64,000 nt of DNA from Cyanoderma ruficeps (GCA_008694505.1 VZDJ01000174.1:13231220-13295219); one strand, 5' to 3'. Counted from the first letter of the stretch, positions 43,236 through 54,589 are shown. Program-made: numbers and translations. Notes: generated from the letters alone by a model not told the origin.

Positions 43236-43942
43236 ATCAGAATCATGGAATGGTTTGGGTGAGAAGGGACCTTAAAGCCAACCTCATCCCACCCCTGCCA
43301 TGGGCAGGGACACCTTCCACTGTCCCAGGCTGCTCCAAGCCCCATCCAACCTGGCCTTGGACACTGCCAGGGATCCAGGGGCAGCCTGGGCAGCTTCTCT
43401 GGGCACCCTGTGCCAGGGCCTGCCCACCCTGCCAGGGAACAATTCCTGCCCAATATCTGATCTAAACCTCCTCCCTTCCAATTTGAAGCCATTCCTCCTT
43501 GTTCTGTCCCTCCATGCCCTTGTAAATAGTCCCTCTCCACCTTTCCCATCAGCTCCTTTAGGCACTGGAAGGCCACAATTAGGTGATCCCAAAGATTCTC
43601 TTTTCCAGGCTACCCCAATTCTCTCACACTTTCCTCCCAGCAGAGCTGCTCCATCCCTCCAATCATCCTCATGCCTCCTCTGGACTCACTCCAGCGGCTC
43701 CATGTCCTCCCTGCTGGGCCCCACGTGGGGTCTCACCTGGGCAGGGCAGAGGGGCAGTGCCCCCCTCCCCTGCTGCCCATGCTGGGGGACCAGCCCAGGG
43801 CACGGGGATTTGGGGTCCCAGTACACACGGGGCATGTCCAGCCTCTCAGCCACCTCCCAAGTCCCTCTTGGCAGGGCCGCTCCATCCCTTCATCCTCAGC
43901 TTGGATTGATCCTGGGGGCTGCCCCCCGGGTGCAGCACTGAG
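43236..43942 (-). mobile_element. CR1 LINE, about 700-bp 3' region, antisense
   Basis: Together with the plus-strand copy at 15.9 kb this is the longest of the clear CR1 copies. From the tail side: AATCATGGAATGGTTTGGGT, CCATGGGCAGGGACACCTTC, CCTGTGCCAGGGCCTGCCCA, CAATTCCTGCCCAATATCTG and GCCATTCCTCCTTGTTCTGT. It then runs into ORF2 with GGAAGGCCACAATTAGGTGA, CAGGCTACCCCAATTCTCTC, CCTCTGGACTCACTCCAGCG and GTGGGGTCTCACCTGGGCAG. The end is CCACCTCCCAAGTCCCTCTT and a TGGATTGATCCTGGGGGCTG-type segment. It is 5' truncated inside ORF2, before the RT catalytic motifs. Confidence 0.93.
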
Positions 43943-44330
43943 ACAGACTGGGCTGGGATTGATGACTCAAGACTGTCCCATGGCAGTAACCAGAGCAGTC
44001 AAAGCCGGGGCGGTCAGTGCTGTGGGCTCAAACCATCCCTCATCATCTCTGCTTGTGACGCAGAGCAGCCCACAGGTGCAGAGGGGCAGGCACACCTGAG
44101 CCTACAAACTGGGTTCCCAGATAAGGGAAGAGGCTGATAAGAGGCAAAGCCTGCCAGGTGGGATAAGTCCTTCCTATCATGATGACTCAGCTGTGAGCAC
44201 TCCCCTCTGAAGTACCTGGACGTTCACAGGTGGGATGAAGATTTTCACCTCTGATGGGCCATGACACTGACCTAAGAGACAGCTGCAACATCTTAGAAGG
44301 ATTCAAAGACTCCTGAAGAGTGACCCACAC

Positions 44331-44447
44331 CATTACATCACCCAGGTGTTCCATGATCCCTCACATTACATCACCCATGTGTCTGTGATCCAAAACATCA
44401 CATCATCCAGGTGTCCCATGATCCATAACATTACATCCTCCAGTGTG
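44331..44447 (+). repeat. 32-33-bp minisatellite, about 3.6 copies, inside the LTR
   Basis: Units begin CATTACATCACCCAGGTGT, CATTACATCACCCATGTGT, CATCACATCATCCAGGTGT and CATTACATCCTCCAG, at 44331, 44364, 44396 and 44429. Each of the first three continues to a (C)TGATCC-type end. Units differ at roughly 10-20 percent of sites. The position in presumed U3 resembles the tandem enhancer repeats seen in some retroviral LTRs, but this role is inference. Confidence 0.85.
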
Positions 44448-44620
44448 AAACTCCCTGCCCCAGGGGAGGAACCTGTGCATTTCTACCTGAGTGAATACAA
44501 ACCAAACAGATGTTTTTGTTTGGGGGACTTTGTACCCTTATCAGTCAATGGATACAGTCTGCAAGACTGAGAAGACTGGAGGAAAACCAACAGGATGTTA
44601 TCAGAATCTATAGAGGGATA

Positions 44621-44687
44621 TTTTTCTCTTTCTCTTACTCTTTCTCTGCCTGCCTCCTCTCTTTTCCCTTTCTCTCCCTCTATCTCA
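44621..44687 (+). repeat. Polypyrimidine tract inside the LTR
   Basis: A run of TTTCTC, CTCTTT and CCTCTC units with only two G residues, lying just upstream of the presumed polyadenylation region. Confidence 0.85.
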
Positions 44688-44791
44688 CATTTACTGTTCA
44701 AAAATACAATTGGCCTTGGCACACAGTCTTGTTTGCACCCTAACTCAGGCAGAGGCATCTCCCTGTTGATTTTAATAACTGGATCTTAACA

Positions 44792-46582
44792 AACACCAGC
44801 ACCTAGTCTTGTTAAACCACATGAGCTTCCCATGGACCACTCCCTGAGCTAGTTGAGATTCCTCTGGGTGGCCCCAGGTGTGTCACTGCGCCACTCAGCT
44901 GCTATCACCTGTAAACCTGCTGAGGGTGCCCTCAGACCTTCACTTGTGTCACTGATAAGGGTCTGTGCTCCTATTGCATAGAAAGGATGCAAACAACTCC
45001 CAGGCTGAACCCAGTGTCCTGGCTCTTTGGTGACCGGCAGTTTGAGCAGGGGGTGTTACTTTGCAATCAGTCCCCTGGAAGGAGTTAACAACAAAGGCAA
45101 GCTGGGAATCATGTGCCTTGGCTCTCTGTCACTCCAGTTTGGAAATCAAATGCCCAGCCACGCACTTTGATGCATGTCTTTGATTATTTTCCTTAACCTT
45201 GTCAAGTGTCTAGGCAGACAAACCCCAAGGGGTTTGCCAGGCAGTGCTCACACCACTGCCAGGGGATGGATGTGACATCACCCAGGGCTGGCTCCACCAA
45301 GCACATCCCAAGAGTTGAGCAAGGGCTCTGCTTCCCCAAATCATTACAGGAGAGCAGCTGGTATGAGCTGGACAAGAAGGGGGGGGGGGGNGGGGTGTGT
45401 CCTGGGGGGGTCTTTGTCAGCAGGATGTCCCAGCAGCAAGTTCTGACTCAGGTTTCATGCGACAAAGACACCGAGGTGGCTGCACCCACAGCACAGACAC
45501 ACCTGTGGGTGCAGAACCTCAGAGAGACCAAGCCAGGCCTGGATGCCAGTGCCTGAACCTTTCCCCACACCACATTCCAGCTCCTTTCCACTCAGAGCTG
45601 ACCCTGACTTGCATATATGATGGCTGTGGCAGCTCCCAGAGGATTTTTTTCCATTGCATTTTATGAGTGGGTTCCGTTTCCAGCGTGGTAACAAGCAGGA
45701 ATTGCCTGTTGGTGTGTGACCACCATGTCTCAGGGTGCAGCCTGGATCCGATGATAAATCGGGAGAGGAATATTAACGTGGCAGAGCTGTTACAGCAGCA
45801 GTGCAGATATTTGGTCAGGGCGAGCGCTGCCTGTTGTTGTTGATCGCAGCTGTCAGGACAGTTCCAGCCTCTGCAAGTTATTTGCCTGTGCCACACAATA
45901 GATATTAAAATGTCCATTACACCTCTTCCTGAAGAAGCAATCTGCTATACATGGAGACAGTAGTAGGCAATCACAGCTCTATTACCAGCAGTGAAGAGCT
46001 CTATGGCCAGAATCTCATGCAGCTAAAATTGACTAATGGCTTCAAGGTTTGGTTTTTGTTTGTTTGTTTTTTTTTTATACTAATGCATGCTATTACTCAC
46101 CATATTGCTGCAATTACTTGGGGGAAATTCCTGCTTCTAGAAGTTATTTGTTGGGTTGTGTTTATTCCACAAATAGGAAAGACATTCCACAAAAAAAAAG
46201 CTCGTTTATTGTAGGTACAAACCATACAAGACCATCCCCCTCAAGTTGCATCTTGCTAGGGGAGGTTTTACAGCAGAGAGTGAAACACGAGTGAGAAGCA
46301 GGGAAGTCCCTGCTAGTGACTGGAGCAGAGAGAAAATAAAACATCTCTGTCTCCAGGCTGGCCTTGCCTCTTCAGAAATTTTTACAACCTCTCTCGAGGG
46401 ATGCACACACTCAAGGAAATCTTCCTGGAAGGGCATGAGGAGTTTTTCTGCTCACTGTACAGCTCCTGTGAAATGTGAGGATGGCTTAAGGGAACAGTGG
46501 AGCATGAAAAAAGCTGCTGGTTGGTAATGTGTGAGTTAATTTGGACAAAAGAAGGGGAGACGTCTGTGGTGTTCTGCATGCA
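44792..46582. other. Unannotated sequence
   Basis: No gene or transposon recognised apart from the poly(G) tract listed separately. 45600-45930 is repeat-free and evenly mixed in composition, with a CGATGATAAATCGGG near-palindrome; it is a weak candidate for a conserved element. A T-run lies at 46066-46076. Confidence 0.4.
45379..45414. repeat. Poly(G) tract with one N
   Basis: Twelve G, an ambiguous base at 45391, four G, then a second run of seven G shortly after. The frame through it is unresolved because of the N. Confidence 0.9.
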
Positions 46583-46752
46583 GAAAAGATAGCACTAGGG
46601 ATAGGACAAGGGGGAATGGCTTTAAAAGAAAGAGAACAGTTATAGTTTGGATATTGGGAGGAAATTGTTTCCTGTGAGGTGGGGACCCCTGGCACAAGTT
46701 GCCCAGTGAACCTGTGGCTTCCCCTGGATCCCTGGAAGTGTCCAAGTCTCTC
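46583..46752 (+). mobile_element. CR1 LINE 3' region, truncated at both ends
   Basis: GGGATAGGACAAGGGGGAAT, GGCTTTAAAAGAAAGAGAAC, TTGGATATTGGGAGGAAATT, GGCACAAGTTGCCCAGTGAA and GGATCCCTGGAAGTGTCCAA. It loses similarity after about 46752, so the last 80-100 bases and the tail are missing. Confidence 0.88.
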
Positions 46753-47035
46753 TGGGGGACACTGGGGAAGAGATGCTCTGGGGCCAGGGGTGGGCAGGGG
46801 TGACAAGAGCAGTCCCCTCTGGGCAGGCCTTGGGAGGTTAGAACCCCAGGGACAGATGCTCAGCAGGTCCCTTTGGTGACACTCATCTTTTACCTGTCTA
46901 AACGGATGGGGCAATGGGGGGACTGTGTGGAGCGGATGAGCTGCCAGCTAGGCTCATCCTTAGCAGAGGTCACAGAGCAGAGGAGAATCCCTGAAGGGTC
47001 AACAGGTTCCTCACCCATCTTCAGGCATATCTGGA
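46753..47035. other. Unannotated sequence
   Basis: Short interval with nothing recognised between a CR1 fragment and an LTR. Confidence 0.5.
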
Positions 47036-47760
47036 GGTCTTGGTTGGAAGGACACGTGTCTGCTAAGGAAGGCAGGAGCCTCCCTTGGAATGGAAAATGT
47101 AACCCTCTTCCCTCCGAATTATTACTATTTTGAAATTAAGGTGTTTTCAGGCAGAGATATAGGAAAAGGAATGGCAGTTCTTTACTAGTATGTATAACAA
47201 GGCAAACAAACAACAACTACGGCATTAAGAACAAACAGACCCAGAGACCCAGTCCCAGCCTTCTGGCTCCAGGCACCTTCCCCTTCGGTGCAGTTCCGGG
47301 CACTGCCGGCAGGGGCGCTGGTGGCTCCCGGCTGGGCAGGGAGGGTGCGATGATTCCCCCGCGGCTGCAGGGGGCGCTGTGGCGCGAGGACAGGGAGCAT
47401 GTGGTAATGGCGGCTCGGCCCAGACGGGAAGGGATGGAGAAAGGGGTAGCTGCTCCCAGTGCCCCAGCAGGACTCTGGGAGGCAGCAAGCTGAAGGGCAG
47501 GAAAGAGAAAAAAAATCCCCAGGGGGTAGATGAGATATATCGAACTCTGCAGCTGTAGCTGGAACTGCAGGGCGTCCTGGCAGGGCAGGGGGTGCGGGGC
47601 TGCAGAGCAGCAACACCCAGAGCAGTGGCAAGAGGCAGCAGGTGCAGGGCAGTGACAGCCCGGCTCCTAGCAGGGCAGGGAAAGGTGGGCTCAGGATCCT
47701 TGAGTTCTTCCCCCCAGGCACCCGAACACACAGTGAAAAGTCCCTTTTTTAGTGAAGTAG
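47036..47760 (-). mobile_element. Songbird-type ERV LTR, antisense
   Basis: The plus strand starts GGTCTTGGTTGGAAGG, then TGTCTGCTAAGGAAGGCAGG, CCTCCGAATTATTACTATTT, GAAATTAAGGTGTTTTCAGG, CAGTTCTTTACTAGTATGTA and GGCATTAAGAACAAACAGAC. This order matches an abundant passerine LTR in antisense, which normally opens TGTCTTGGTTTGG. An AGTAAA polyadenylation-signal variant is at plus 47181-47186. The other half, 47240-47720, is GC-rich. Minus-strand frames of 168-178 codons cross it but are read from LTR sequence. The upstream end (higher coordinate) is unclear and may extend to about 48440. I found no target duplication. Confidence 0.65.
47364..47377. promoter_or_regulatory. CTCF-like motif within the LTR
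   Basis: GCTGCAGGGGGCGC agrees with the CTCF core pattern CCASYAGRKGGCRS at 12 of 14 positions. A weaker relative, CCGGCAGGGGCGCT, which is one G short in the run, lies at 47306-47319 in the same orientation. Binding cannot be judged from sequence alone. Confidence 0.4.
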
Positions 47761-48763
47761 GGTGTTAATAAGGTCCCAGTGCAATGGCTGCTCTTACGAG
47801 CAGAGCTCCACTCGTGGTCGAAGGCAGTGGGAGACAGGACCCCACAGTGGTGACCAATTCTCCCCACAGAGACTGCAGCCTCTGTCCCCTCCTAATGCCA
47901 AGAGCACAGGAGAGTCAGGGACCTGTTTTCCCAGTCCAAAAATCTCATGGTATCTCTGCCCTCCATGAGGAACCCCAGGTAAAGAGAGAGTAGCCAGCTG
48001 CACCCCTCCCCACAGCTGGGCCGTAACAATTTCTTTTGCCTCTCCTAAGTATAGGAGAACTCCTAAAACCCCAACATTGGAGCTTCTGTGACTGCAGCAT
48101 TTGGGAGTGACAGTCTCCCTCCCAAAAGCTGTTATTCCTTGGAAAGCTGCTGAGTTTTCCCTGAGCTGGGAGCCCAGACTGGCCCAGGCAGCACACGACA
48201 CTGGTGGTGTGGAGGGAGCAGCAGCAGGGAGGTCGAGCCCCTTGCTGAGATAAGGCACAGCAGGTGCCCCTTGCAGGGACATTTCAGCCCTTCCGCAGGG
48301 GCTGTTTGGATGCTGGTGTTTGTTTGTTTAGAGGGGTTATGTTTGACTTTGTTTGGGTTGTAATTCAATCTGTTAAAGCAGGCAGAAAAGTGCAAATTGC
48401 CAGGACCATCTGCTGGGAGCAGTCAGCAAAACGCGCCATCAATGATTGATCTCCTCCACTTCCCTGTGCTGAAAGATGTCCATGGATCTGACAGCCCCCG
48501 GGGAATTCTGTGCTTGGGGCACCATGCTTTGAGGCACAAAAGGAAGAGATGTCAGTTCACCCTGCTCTGCTTGGAGCTGTACTTCACCTGAGAAATTTGT
48601 AATTCGCTTATGGAGATTTTGGTTCCCCAGTCCCAAAGCAGGGACAAGGGTGTGACCTGCCTGCTGTGCTGAGTGCTGCCCACCCTGTGAGGGGACCCCC
48701 TGAGCTCCCCTGCCTTCCCACAGGGGCATGGGAATGAAGATCAGCCAGGCTGATCCTGCCAAT
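47761..48763. other. Unannotated; possible continuation of the LTR element
   Basis: 47761-48440 flows on from the LTR without a visible edge and has LTR- or retroviral-untranslated-like composition, but I cannot assign it firmly. Nothing recognised in 48441-48763. Confidence 0.35.
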
Positions 48764-49037
48764 CTCATAGAATCATGGAATCATTAAGGTTGGAAAAGAC
48801 CTCCAAGATCAAGTCCAACCTTTGACCATGGCCACTCAACCATACCATGAAGTGCCACATCTATTCCTTTTATAAATACCTGCAGGGATGGTGACTCCAC
48901 CTCTGTCCTGGGCAGCCTATGCCAGTGCCTGGCCACTCTTTCAGGGAAGAAATATTCTCTAATACCCAACTTGAACATTCCCTCACACAATTTGAGGCCA
49001 TTTTTCCTTGTCCCGTCACTTGTTGCCTGGGAGAATA
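48764..49037 (-). mobile_element. Older CR1 LINE 3' end, antisense
   Basis: TCATAGAATCATGGAATCAT (tail), TAAGGTTGGAAAAGACCTCC, AAGATCAAGTCCAACCTTTG, GTGCCACATCTATTCCTTTT, GGGATGGTGACTCCACCTCT, CCTGGGCAGCCTATGCCAGT and CTTGTCCCGTCACTTGTTGC. The tail is intact and the copy is 5' truncated before ORF2. Confidence 0.93.
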
Positions 49038-51039
49038 ACTGTTGATGCTATTCTGCAGCAACATCCTCATCTGGAATGGCCTTTCCCACCATCACAAACT
49101 CCTCCTGATGGAGCTGAGCTCACCATAGACTGGTCAGGAGAGATGAACAGGGAGCTTCCCATGGCCTCTACAGCCCACAACAAACACTCCTCCAGCAGAC
49201 ACTCTGCTGCTCCATGACAGGTTGGAGAGTGCCTGCAGAGCCCCCAGCCCAGCACTCCTGAACCCTCACCCTCCCAGCAGGGGGACAGCAGCATGTGGAG
49301 CTGCTGCTCCATATCCCAATTAACCCGTGCACCAAGTGCTTGTCTGTGCCTGCTCCGTGGGGAGGGTGGGTGAGTGGTTTTCTGCGAGCAGCAGGGCACT
49401 AACAAGGGGCTCAGCAGGTGTCAGCTCTTGGAGCTGCTGCACAGATCCGAGAGGCCTCCACCTCCCCCTCCTCCTGCAGCACCCGGCTGAATGCAGAGCA
49501 GGACAGCCCTGCACTCTGCCAAATCGATTGGTGCTCCTTCCCCCTCTTCTTCCTCCCTTCCCCCAGCACATATTTCCCTTGAAAAAAAAAATTACATTTT
49601 TTGCCATGTGTTGGGATGGGGGGGGGGGGGAAGGGGGGGAATTACAGTGCAATTACACATTTTTATAGTGTACCTTTCACAGCTTATCGCAGAGCTGTGC
49701 ACATAAAAAAATGAGTTGCATAAATTTTAAAGACATGTAATACATACACAGTTAAAATCCTGCCGCAACAGCAATAGAAAACAGGTGTGTGCTTAAAGGG
49801 AGATTTAAACCAGGGACGTGAGCTGCACACAGGAGCCGAGGGGGGAAGCAGCCAGGGAGAAGCTGCAGCCAGCACGGATTTCTGGGATGGAGAGAGGGGC
49901 TCTAAATCTCAGCAACAGAACAGGCACCAAAGGGAGAGCCCAAGGATGAGGGTAAATACCTGGGAACTTGCATCCTCACAGGAATGCAGAGACTGGGTCA
50001 CCAGGGACAGCTGCACAGGGAAAGGTTCGGAGCTCAGAGCATTTCCTGCTGAAGCTTTCCCTACAGTTTAACCAGTGTCCTTGTGCACTTCCAAGAGCTC
50101 CAACACAGACATGAGGGTGCTTTCAGCCCAACCTGCAGAGTTTGGTGCAGGCTCCAGAGGAGGAAACAGCCTGAGCTGGGCCAAGAACTCCTTTAGTAAA
50201 CCCACAAAGGAACAGAGTGACCCGGTGAGATTCCATGACGTGAGCTGGAACACAGATCACACATGAACACAAGGACAGCCATGGCTTTTCTCATCTGTAT
50301 CAAGGAGCAAAGGAAGTTGTATGTACAGAGCCTCACACATCCTTTTCCCATGTTATGCAATTTGATTAGGAGTCATCCAGGTGCTCAACTGCTGTGTCAA
50401 TCATGCCAGCTTGATTCTAACTCAATTTTCCTTTGTCTTTGACCCATGGAGTAATAGGGTGAACCTTGTCACTGAACTTTGTTAAACCAAACTTTTACAA
50501 ATTCATATTAAAGCCACTTTTGTTAATACCTTGGATGGTGATTCTGTGAGTGACAGTAAATCACTTATTTCTGACATATTTGTCTTATTGGCAGGCTCTT
50601 CAATCAGGATACACAACAAATTGATGTGGAGAGCAGGACCCAGAATCAGCATTTGCAACCACTGCTACAAGGCTCTGCCTTGGTGTGGTGGAGGCTGGGA
50701 GGCTTTGCAGGACCACAGATGGACCAGTATCTGAACTGGTGTCCCAGCAAAGCAGCCAGGGGGTTGTTGGGACCTTGGAAGAAGTAGCTGCTGGGACTGT
50801 CTACCTGCCCTGGCAGCAACTTCCTGGGGCTGACAGTGGACAGAGGAGTTGGCCTTGGTGTCCATCCAGGAGGGAACATGGTCCAGTGGGATGTGCAGGC
50901 ACCCAGAGCCAATCCAACCCCCTTGGATGGAGCTGTGACAGCCCTCTGGCAGCCCAGGTGTTTGTCATGAGCAGAAGGCACATTAGTGCCACCTGGGGCA
51001 AGTCCTGCTCAGCCCAGGCTGCAGTGTTCCCTTATGGTT
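49038..51039. other. Unannotated sequence
   Basis: No gene or named repeat recognised. A poly(G) tract (49618-49639) and an A-run at 49581 are present. 50550-51039 may belong to the ERV whose LTR follows, but no retroviral motif is visible. Confidence 0.4.
49618..49639. repeat. Poly(G) tract
   Basis: Thirteen G, two A, seven G. Confidence 0.95.
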
Positions 51040-52110
51040 TTTTGGTAGCGGGGGAGTGCCACAGAAGTGGCTTCTGTGAGAAGCTTCTGGAAGCTTCTTC
51101 CACCATGTCCAACAGAGCCAGTCTCTGATGGATCTGAAGATGGACATGCTGCTGGCCCAATTAGAGAGGCTGGTAATGCCTCTGTGATGGTGTATTTAAA
51201 AAGAAAATCAAAACAGTGCATGGGGAGTTTTTTCCCAGGGGTGGTGAGGCACCACCACCACGGCCATCCCAGCACAGCCTGTGGCACCTCGGTGCAGCCC
51301 GCGGCGAGCCCTGCCTGCCTGGCCACCCCCAGCCAGCTGTGCTGAGACCAAAAAGGGCAGGGCAGGGACGGCAGCTTCTCCTTCCCAGTGCCCTGCCTGA
51401 ACAGAGGCGGGAAACAGCGCCAGTGCCACAGCAGCCACCACTGCCCGTGTGCTGGTGGGGCCACCTGGCCGACGGCAAAAACATGACAAGCAATTCCCCG
51501 GCACAGGAACCTAAATGAAATCGACCTCTCAGTGCTGTAGGATCTTGCAAGGCTCTTGAATTGGTGGAACTTGTTGGCAATGGTGCTGGAGCAGGTAGAT
51601 ACTGGAGAAAGCGGTGATCCAGTGGAGACCCAAATGGAGAGAGAGGGCCCCTGTTCCCAGAGAGAGAGAAGGAGGACCCTTGCTTCCAAACCAGAGCAGC
51701 CCGTCCTTAGAGGACTGCACCCCGTGGGCCAGTGACCCCATGGACCAGTGACACCACAGCAGTTTTGGGGAGTCTGTTTGCCCGTGGGAGGGACCCCATG
51801 GCATAGCAGGGGAAAGACTCCTCTCCCTGAGAGAACAGAAGGTCTCGAGTGATGAACTGACCACAACCCCCATGCCGTCTCCCTGTGCTGTTGGTGGGAA
51901 GGAGGGAGGGGCTGGGGGGCAATATGGTGTTTTAGAGGCTTATTTTATTTCCTGTTATCCTCCTCTGACTCTGTTAATAATAAATTTACTTTTTGAACCT
52001 GTTTTGCCCATAGAGTATTTTTTCCCTGTCCTCATCTCAACTCATGAACCTATTGTTAATTTTTTTCCCTCTTCTCTGCCCAACTATAATGAAGAAAGGT
52101 GATCTCAAAT
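51040..52110 (+). mobile_element. Degraded ERVL-type LTR
   Basis: The order GAGAAGCTTCTGGAAGCTTC, CCATGTCCAACAGAGCCAGT, GTGATGGTGTATTTAAAAAG (TATA-like at 51193-51201), CGAGTGATGAACTGACCACA, a CCCCATGCCGTCTCCCTGTG block, TTCCTGTTATCCTCCTCTGA, an AATAAA at 51979-51984, GAACCTGTTTTGCCCATAGA and GTCCTCATCTCAACTCATGA matches LTRs of the avian ERVL group. It fades before the usual 3' end, near 52110, and the 5' edge is uncertain. The 285-codon frame on the minus strand (51009-51866) is antisense LTR, not a gene. Confidence 0.75.
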
Positions 52111-52173
52111 GGGGAAAATTTCATTTTACACCTAAACTGAGAGGCAAAATCAAAAGATTTCTCATTCCCCTTT

Positions 52174-52232
52174 AATCATGGAATCATTAAAGCTGGAAAA
52201 GACCTCCAGGATCATCAAGTCCAACTGAGACC
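52174..52232 (-). mobile_element. CR1 3' end fragment, antisense
   Basis: AATCATGGAATCATTAAAGC, TGGAAAAGACCTCCAGGATC and ATCAAGTCCAACTGAGACC are the last 60 bases of an older CR1. Confidence 0.85.
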
Positions 52233-54589
52233 ATCCCAGAAGACAGTTATGGACAGACTGAAGGGAAAAGCTGAATTTGTCCATATGTAAGCATGATCCC
52301 ACCCCAGGGCTTTCCCCATTCACATCTCCATCCTTTCCTGCTATGCCTCAGACCCACACCCGTGGTTCACAGGAACCCTTCCCCATGGCAGAAGAAGTGA
52401 AAACTGATCCATCTTCTGCTCTCATCCAGGTAGAGATGGTAACACAAAGACAGCCAGAGGCACCTCTGGGGCAGAGCCACCACTGTCACCCCAGCTCAGT
52501 CTGTGACCCCAATGCAGCAGCAGCTGAAGGAGGCTGCGAGGACTGGCCCATCCAGGAGCCATCCCCTACCTTAAAATGAAAACTTTCCCAGCCCTGCCCT
52601 CCACATCTTCACACTCAGCTGCTCCACACGCCTGCATTTCCAGCTGTCCCTGTCTCAGAGGGCGTCACCCCAGCTGAGCCAGGACCCCAGCACAGCCCCA
52701 GCAGCATATGGGGATCCCCCAGGGGAAGGACTGTCCAGAACACTCTGCACACCCCCAAAGTGCTGTTTGAGAATCACTCCAAAAAGAAGAAGGGGCCTGT
52801 GGAAAGTTCTTGAGAGTAAAAACTGGGAAAAATAGCAAAAACCTTAAAACCAGGCAGTTTCCCAATAGGAATTCCAGAGGGTGTTCTTCAAAAAGCTGCC
52901 TCTGATGCAAGGGAGACTCAGATCTAAGATCTCACATATTTTAAAACGTTTCTCTCCAGCACAGCTGTCCTGGTGAGCCTGCATGATGAGTCCCACCCTG
53001 GACCCAAGACACACCATGAGGATTTTTTTAATCATTATCATTAATTTGTTAAAACTATTATGACACATTCTGGTTCCTAGCCAGCACTTTTCTAATGAAG
53101 GATGTTTTGGCAGGAAGTTCTTGACTGGCTTATATACCTTGGGAATTCCAGGCACTAAGAAAGCCATTAAAATGGATGTGAGCAGTCATGAGGACACTTG
53201 GCACTTGTCACAACTTCTGCAGGATGGCCCAGTGCACCCCACGTCCCGGGGTACCCCCGAGCCTCAAGCTGTGCTGGCAGACCCCCAACCCTCCTCTTTG
53301 CAGAGTGCTCCTTGCCAAGCCGGAGCTGTCTGTGCCCCCCAGGACTGGCCCCCAGGAGGATTGAGCTGGATGGAGTGGGGGATGAGCCACCTCAGTGCCC
53401 ACCTGATAGAGAAGATGCTGGGTTGGAGCATAGAAGGGGATTCCTGCACCACTAACCTGCATCAAGAATAACAGCAGTTGTTTGCAAACCAAGGAAACTC
53501 AGTGAGTGTTCAGCAGTGGGACCTCCCTGTGCCTTGCAGGTGGTCCCAGCCCTGCATGGGGCTCCTCTACAGGACACCCAACCCCACCCAGCCTTTAATT
53601 TCTTTTTACTGCTTATTCCCAGGCTTTGTGGGGTTGCAAGCTCTCTGGAAGCCTTGCTCTTCATCCCTGCCCCCATCTCTGAAGCTCTGCTCCCCAAAGT
53701 CTCCACCTTTGCCTACATGGAGTAGCTACCACGGTCAAAAATTCCCTTTTTGGTGGTGCCCCAGCCAGGGCTTGTGACAGGCAATGCAGAAACAAACCAG
53801 CAAACAGGCACAGCAGGCACCATCCATCACTGGAGGATTTGCTTCACTCTCAAGAGCTAAGGAAGGAAAATTTATCTCCTGCATTTTGAAGTGGGGGTTT
53901 CAGTCAATGCTACGCAAGTTTCAGCGAGAACCTCTCAAGAGAAATCAATCTCTGCCCCTTTCTGCGAGCCAGATGGGTCACAAACCGACTTTATCTCAGC
54001 CCTCCCACCTCCCACGTCTCTTGAGTCATCTCCCCACCACCCCCTTCTCAGCCCTACCATGCCAGCACCACAAATGGTCTCCTCCTGACTCGCTCCCTGT
54101 CCCTCCTCAGCTGCTGCAGTGACCCAGCTCCCCTCCCTTTCCCTCCTCTCACTGTCCAGGGCTGCTGGCAGGCCTTCATGGTTCCCCCAGGGCTCCACAC
54201 CTGCTCCCTTTGCCCTCTTCCAGCCATTTGTCCAGGACATTTCTCACATCCAGGCAATGCTCACTGGCACTTGTCACCTCTTGTCTTGGTGACAAGGCCC
54301 ATCAGTGCCAGGGCTGTCCCCAGGGCGTGTGTGGGGGTTCCAGGGAGCAGGGCAGGCAGCCCTGTCCATGTCGCCTCCTGGGACAGGACAAACCCTGGAC
54401 AAACACTCAGGACACGGTGTATGTCTGCTGGGATACCCCTCAGCCCTCCCACCACACCCTGAACAGGCTTTGCTGGGGCTTGCCCTGAGGACAGGACATG
54501 TTCCAAAGGCCTCACCTGGGCCATGGCTGCCCAGAGATGTCCCTACACCCCTCTGCTCGCTCCGTGTTGTCACAGCACAGCTGCTCTGT
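52233..54589. other. Unannotated sequence
   Basis: 2.3 kb with nothing recognised. Frames of up to 117 codons overlap on both strands; none has a known domain. Confidence 0.5.

Larger units (their letters stand above)
44097..44791 (+). mobile_element. LTR, about 695 bp, with minisatellite in 5' half
   Basis: The segment starts TGAGCCTACAAACTGGG and ends GATCTTAACA. The flanks CACACC (44091-44096) and AACACC (44792-44797) match at five of six positions, consistent with an aged 6-bp duplication. The 3' half has the order I know from a songbird ERV LTR: CAGTCAATGGATACAGTCTG, a long pyrimidine tract (44621-44687), ATTTACTGTTCAAAAATACA (where AATAAA-type sequence normally stands) and TTGGCCTTGGCACACAGTCT. 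A 33-bp tandem repeat fills part of the presumed U3. No internal viral sequence adjoins, so it is probably a solo LTR. The exact ends are less secure than those of the family A LTRs. Confidence 0.65.

Noticed and set aside
44331..44447. Regularly spaced repeats that could suggest a CRISPR array
   Set aside because: The units are contiguous with no spacers and diverged from each other, and the DNA is a bird genome; it is a minisatellite in an LTR.
47185..47731. Minus-strand frames with a leucine-rich, signal-peptide-like start
   Set aside because: The DNA is LTR sequence and two different frames over it are equally open; the hydrophobic start comes from CTG-rich composition.
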